From Altererythrobacter sp. (GTDB lineage Bacteria; Pseudomonadota; Alphaproteobacteria; Sphingomonadales; Sphingomonadaceae), in contig JAGXGU010000147.1 in the NCBI GenBank assembly GCA_024636575.1, positions 1 through 7,678 of the forward strand: a stretch of 7,678 nucleotides of DNA, in the 5' to 3' direction. Made by a program: the position numbers and the translations under genes. Below are positions 7,265-7,678 of this stretch, in pieces. Below the pieces are notes generated by a model. It did not search any database. It had not been told where the DNA came from and was given only the letters and a program-made list of their open reading frames with translations. Each line of letters begins with the position of its first letter. Position 1 is the stretch's first letter.

Positions 7265-7310
7265 GTGTTATAGACATATATCACCCAATGCAAGCAAGCG
7301 GTGATCTATG
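7265..7310. promoter_or_regulatory. Operator-like inverted repeats over the efflux promoter
   Basis: Two overlapping inverted repeats share a half-site. The first is GTGTTATA (7265-7272), 4-nt spacer, TATATCAC (7277-7284); its halves match at 7 of 8 positions and it covers the proposed -10. The second is CATATATCACC (7275-7285), 14-nt spacer, GGTGATCTATG (7300-7310); its halves match at 10 of 11 and it brackets the proposed -35. A regulator of TetR or MarR type binding such palindromes would block the promoter, as is common for RND pumps. No regulator gene is in the window, so the binding protein is unknown. Confidence 0.35.
7267..7294 (-). promoter_or_regulatory. Candidate promoter of the efflux operon
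   Basis: On the minus strand a -10-like TATAAC (7272-7267) lies 16 nt after a weak -35-like CTTGCA (7294-7289). Transcription would begin near 7260, giving a leader of about 50 nt before the adaptor ATG at 7209. The -35 match is poor (3 of 6 to TTGACA), which suits a regulated promoter, but this is a by-eye call. Confidence 0.35.
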
Positions 7311-7324
7311 ACGCCAACCATAGA

Positions 7325-7455
7325 CTGCCTCGCCAAGCGGGGCAATAAAGCGCTCGACCGGCGACGTATATGTTCGACCAGCGATCCGGCGCCGTTAACA
7401 CATTCATTCTGCCGAAGACCTGGGTTTCGGCCTGAATAACTGGCAAGGCGCGCTC
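7325..7455. other. Non-coding stretch upstream of the efflux promoter
   Basis: I see no gene here. It holds an 8-bp imperfect hairpin (7326-7344, loop CAA), a direct repeat TCGACCGGCGA / TCGACCAGCGA at 7354 and 7374 (20-bp period, one mismatch), an 8-bp palindrome CGGCGCCG (7387-7394) and a 6-bp inverted repeat GCCGAA/TTCGGC (7411-7431). The direct repeat could be a binding site for an activator on one face of the helix. The other elements are weak and may be chance in GC-rich DNA. Confidence 0.3.
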
Positions 7456-7493
7456 AAAACACAAAAAGCGGGATGGCCGTGGCCACCCCGCTT
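7456..7493 (-). terminator. Intrinsic terminator of the GlsB-family gene
   Basis: On the minus strand the RNA stem AAGCGGGGUGGCC / GGCCAUCCCGCUU forms a 13-bp helix if fully paired (about 12 with a realistic loop). It has one G-U wobble and is followed directly by a U-rich run (UUUUUGUGUUUUG). It starts about 30 nt after the stop codon of the GlsB-like gene, so it ends that transcript. On the plus strand the wobble becomes an A-C mismatch and no T run follows, so it acts on the minus strand only. It separates this gene from the efflux operon. Confidence 0.85.
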
Positions 7494-7523
7494 CCGTCAA
7501 TCCATGCGGATTGGTGTTTCGTT

Positions 7524-7678
7524 CTAGCGAACGCGGCCGCGCTGGACGAGGTTCACGATCCCGAGCAACACCACCGCGCCGATGGTTGCTGTTACCAGAT
7601 ACATGATCCAGCCGCCGCTGGTAGGCAGAAGGCCGGTAAAACTACCAATCCAACTGCCGAGGATCCCACCGATAATAC
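7524..7678 (-). CDS. GlsB/YeaQ/YmgE-family membrane protein, C-terminal part
   Basis: Fifty residues before the TAG (7526-7524) are visible; the 5' end lies beyond the right edge. The segment IIGGILGSWIGSFTG (Gly-rich helix) followed by WIMYLVTATIGAVVLLGIVNLV and a basic tail (QRGRVR) is the typical C-terminal half of the small YeaQ/YmgE (transglycosylase-associated, GlsB-like) inner-membrane proteins of about 80-90 residues. These are linked to general stress responses; their exact activity is unsettled. A clear terminator follows, so it is a separate transcription unit from the pump operon downstream. Confidence 0.85.
   Translation of the reverse strand, partial: IIGGILGSWIGSFTGLLPTSGGWIMYLVTATIGAVVLLGIVNLVQRGRVR

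Noticed and set aside
7326..7344. 8-bp hairpin TGCCTCGC-CAA-GCGGGGCA as a second terminator
   Set aside because: No T run follows it on either strand, and a perfect terminator for the upstream gene is already present at 7456-7493.
7306..7500. 64-codon minus-strand frame between the adaptor gene and the GlsB-like gene
   Set aside because: It spans the intrinsic terminator and the upstream regulatory repeats, has no family similarity I recognise, and its composition is not protein-like.
1..7678. CRISPR array, tRNA, rRNA or insertion sequence
   Set aside because: I see no regularly spaced repeats, no cloverleaf or rRNA motifs, and no transposase or integrase gene on either strand.

Overview
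The window is GC-rich DNA, most likely from an alphaproteobacterium. The protein styles (a Gly/Ala-rich RND pump, a DUF445 protein, a DinJ/YafQ pair) fit a sphingomonad or Erythrobacter-like organism. That placement is a judgement from codon and protein style, not from a marker gene.

Layout from left to right. Positions 1-191 hold no convincing gene, only a strong hairpin and a short open stretch on the minus strand. Positions 207-738 (+) hold a DinJ-type antitoxin and an overlapping YafQ-type toxin gene. The toxin gene is interrupted by an in-frame TGA ten codons before its natural end. Positions 745-7209 (-) form a tightly packed four-gene unit. Read in the direction of transcription, it runs: RND membrane-fusion (periplasmic adaptor) protein, RND inner-membrane permease, DUF445 (YjiN-like) membrane protein, GNAT N-acetyltransferase. 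Its three junctions overlap by 4, 4 and 1 nt, so the genes are very probably co-transcribed and translationally coupled. Positions 7210-7523 are non-coding. This stretch carries a candidate promoter and operator-like inverted repeats for the pump operon, and then a clear intrinsic terminator belonging to the next gene. Positions 7524-7678 (-) hold the 3' part of a GlsB/YeaQ/YmgE-family small membrane protein, cut by the window edge.

How the genes work together: the adaptor and permease form two parts of a tripartite proton-driven efflux pump. The outer-membrane channel and any dedicated regulator are not in this window. DUF445 and the acetyltransferase follow in the same transcript, but their link to efflux is unknown. 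The pump operon converges tail-to-tail on the toxin-antitoxin locus with only 6 nt between the toxin's ancestral stop and the acetyltransferase's stop.

I see no wholly new system here. The points that deserve a second look are the apparent single-base inactivation of the YafQ toxin (loss of its C-terminal histidine), an extra hydrophobic insertion in the middle of the RND permease, the coupled four-gene arrangement, and the inverted-repeat cluster at the pump promoter.
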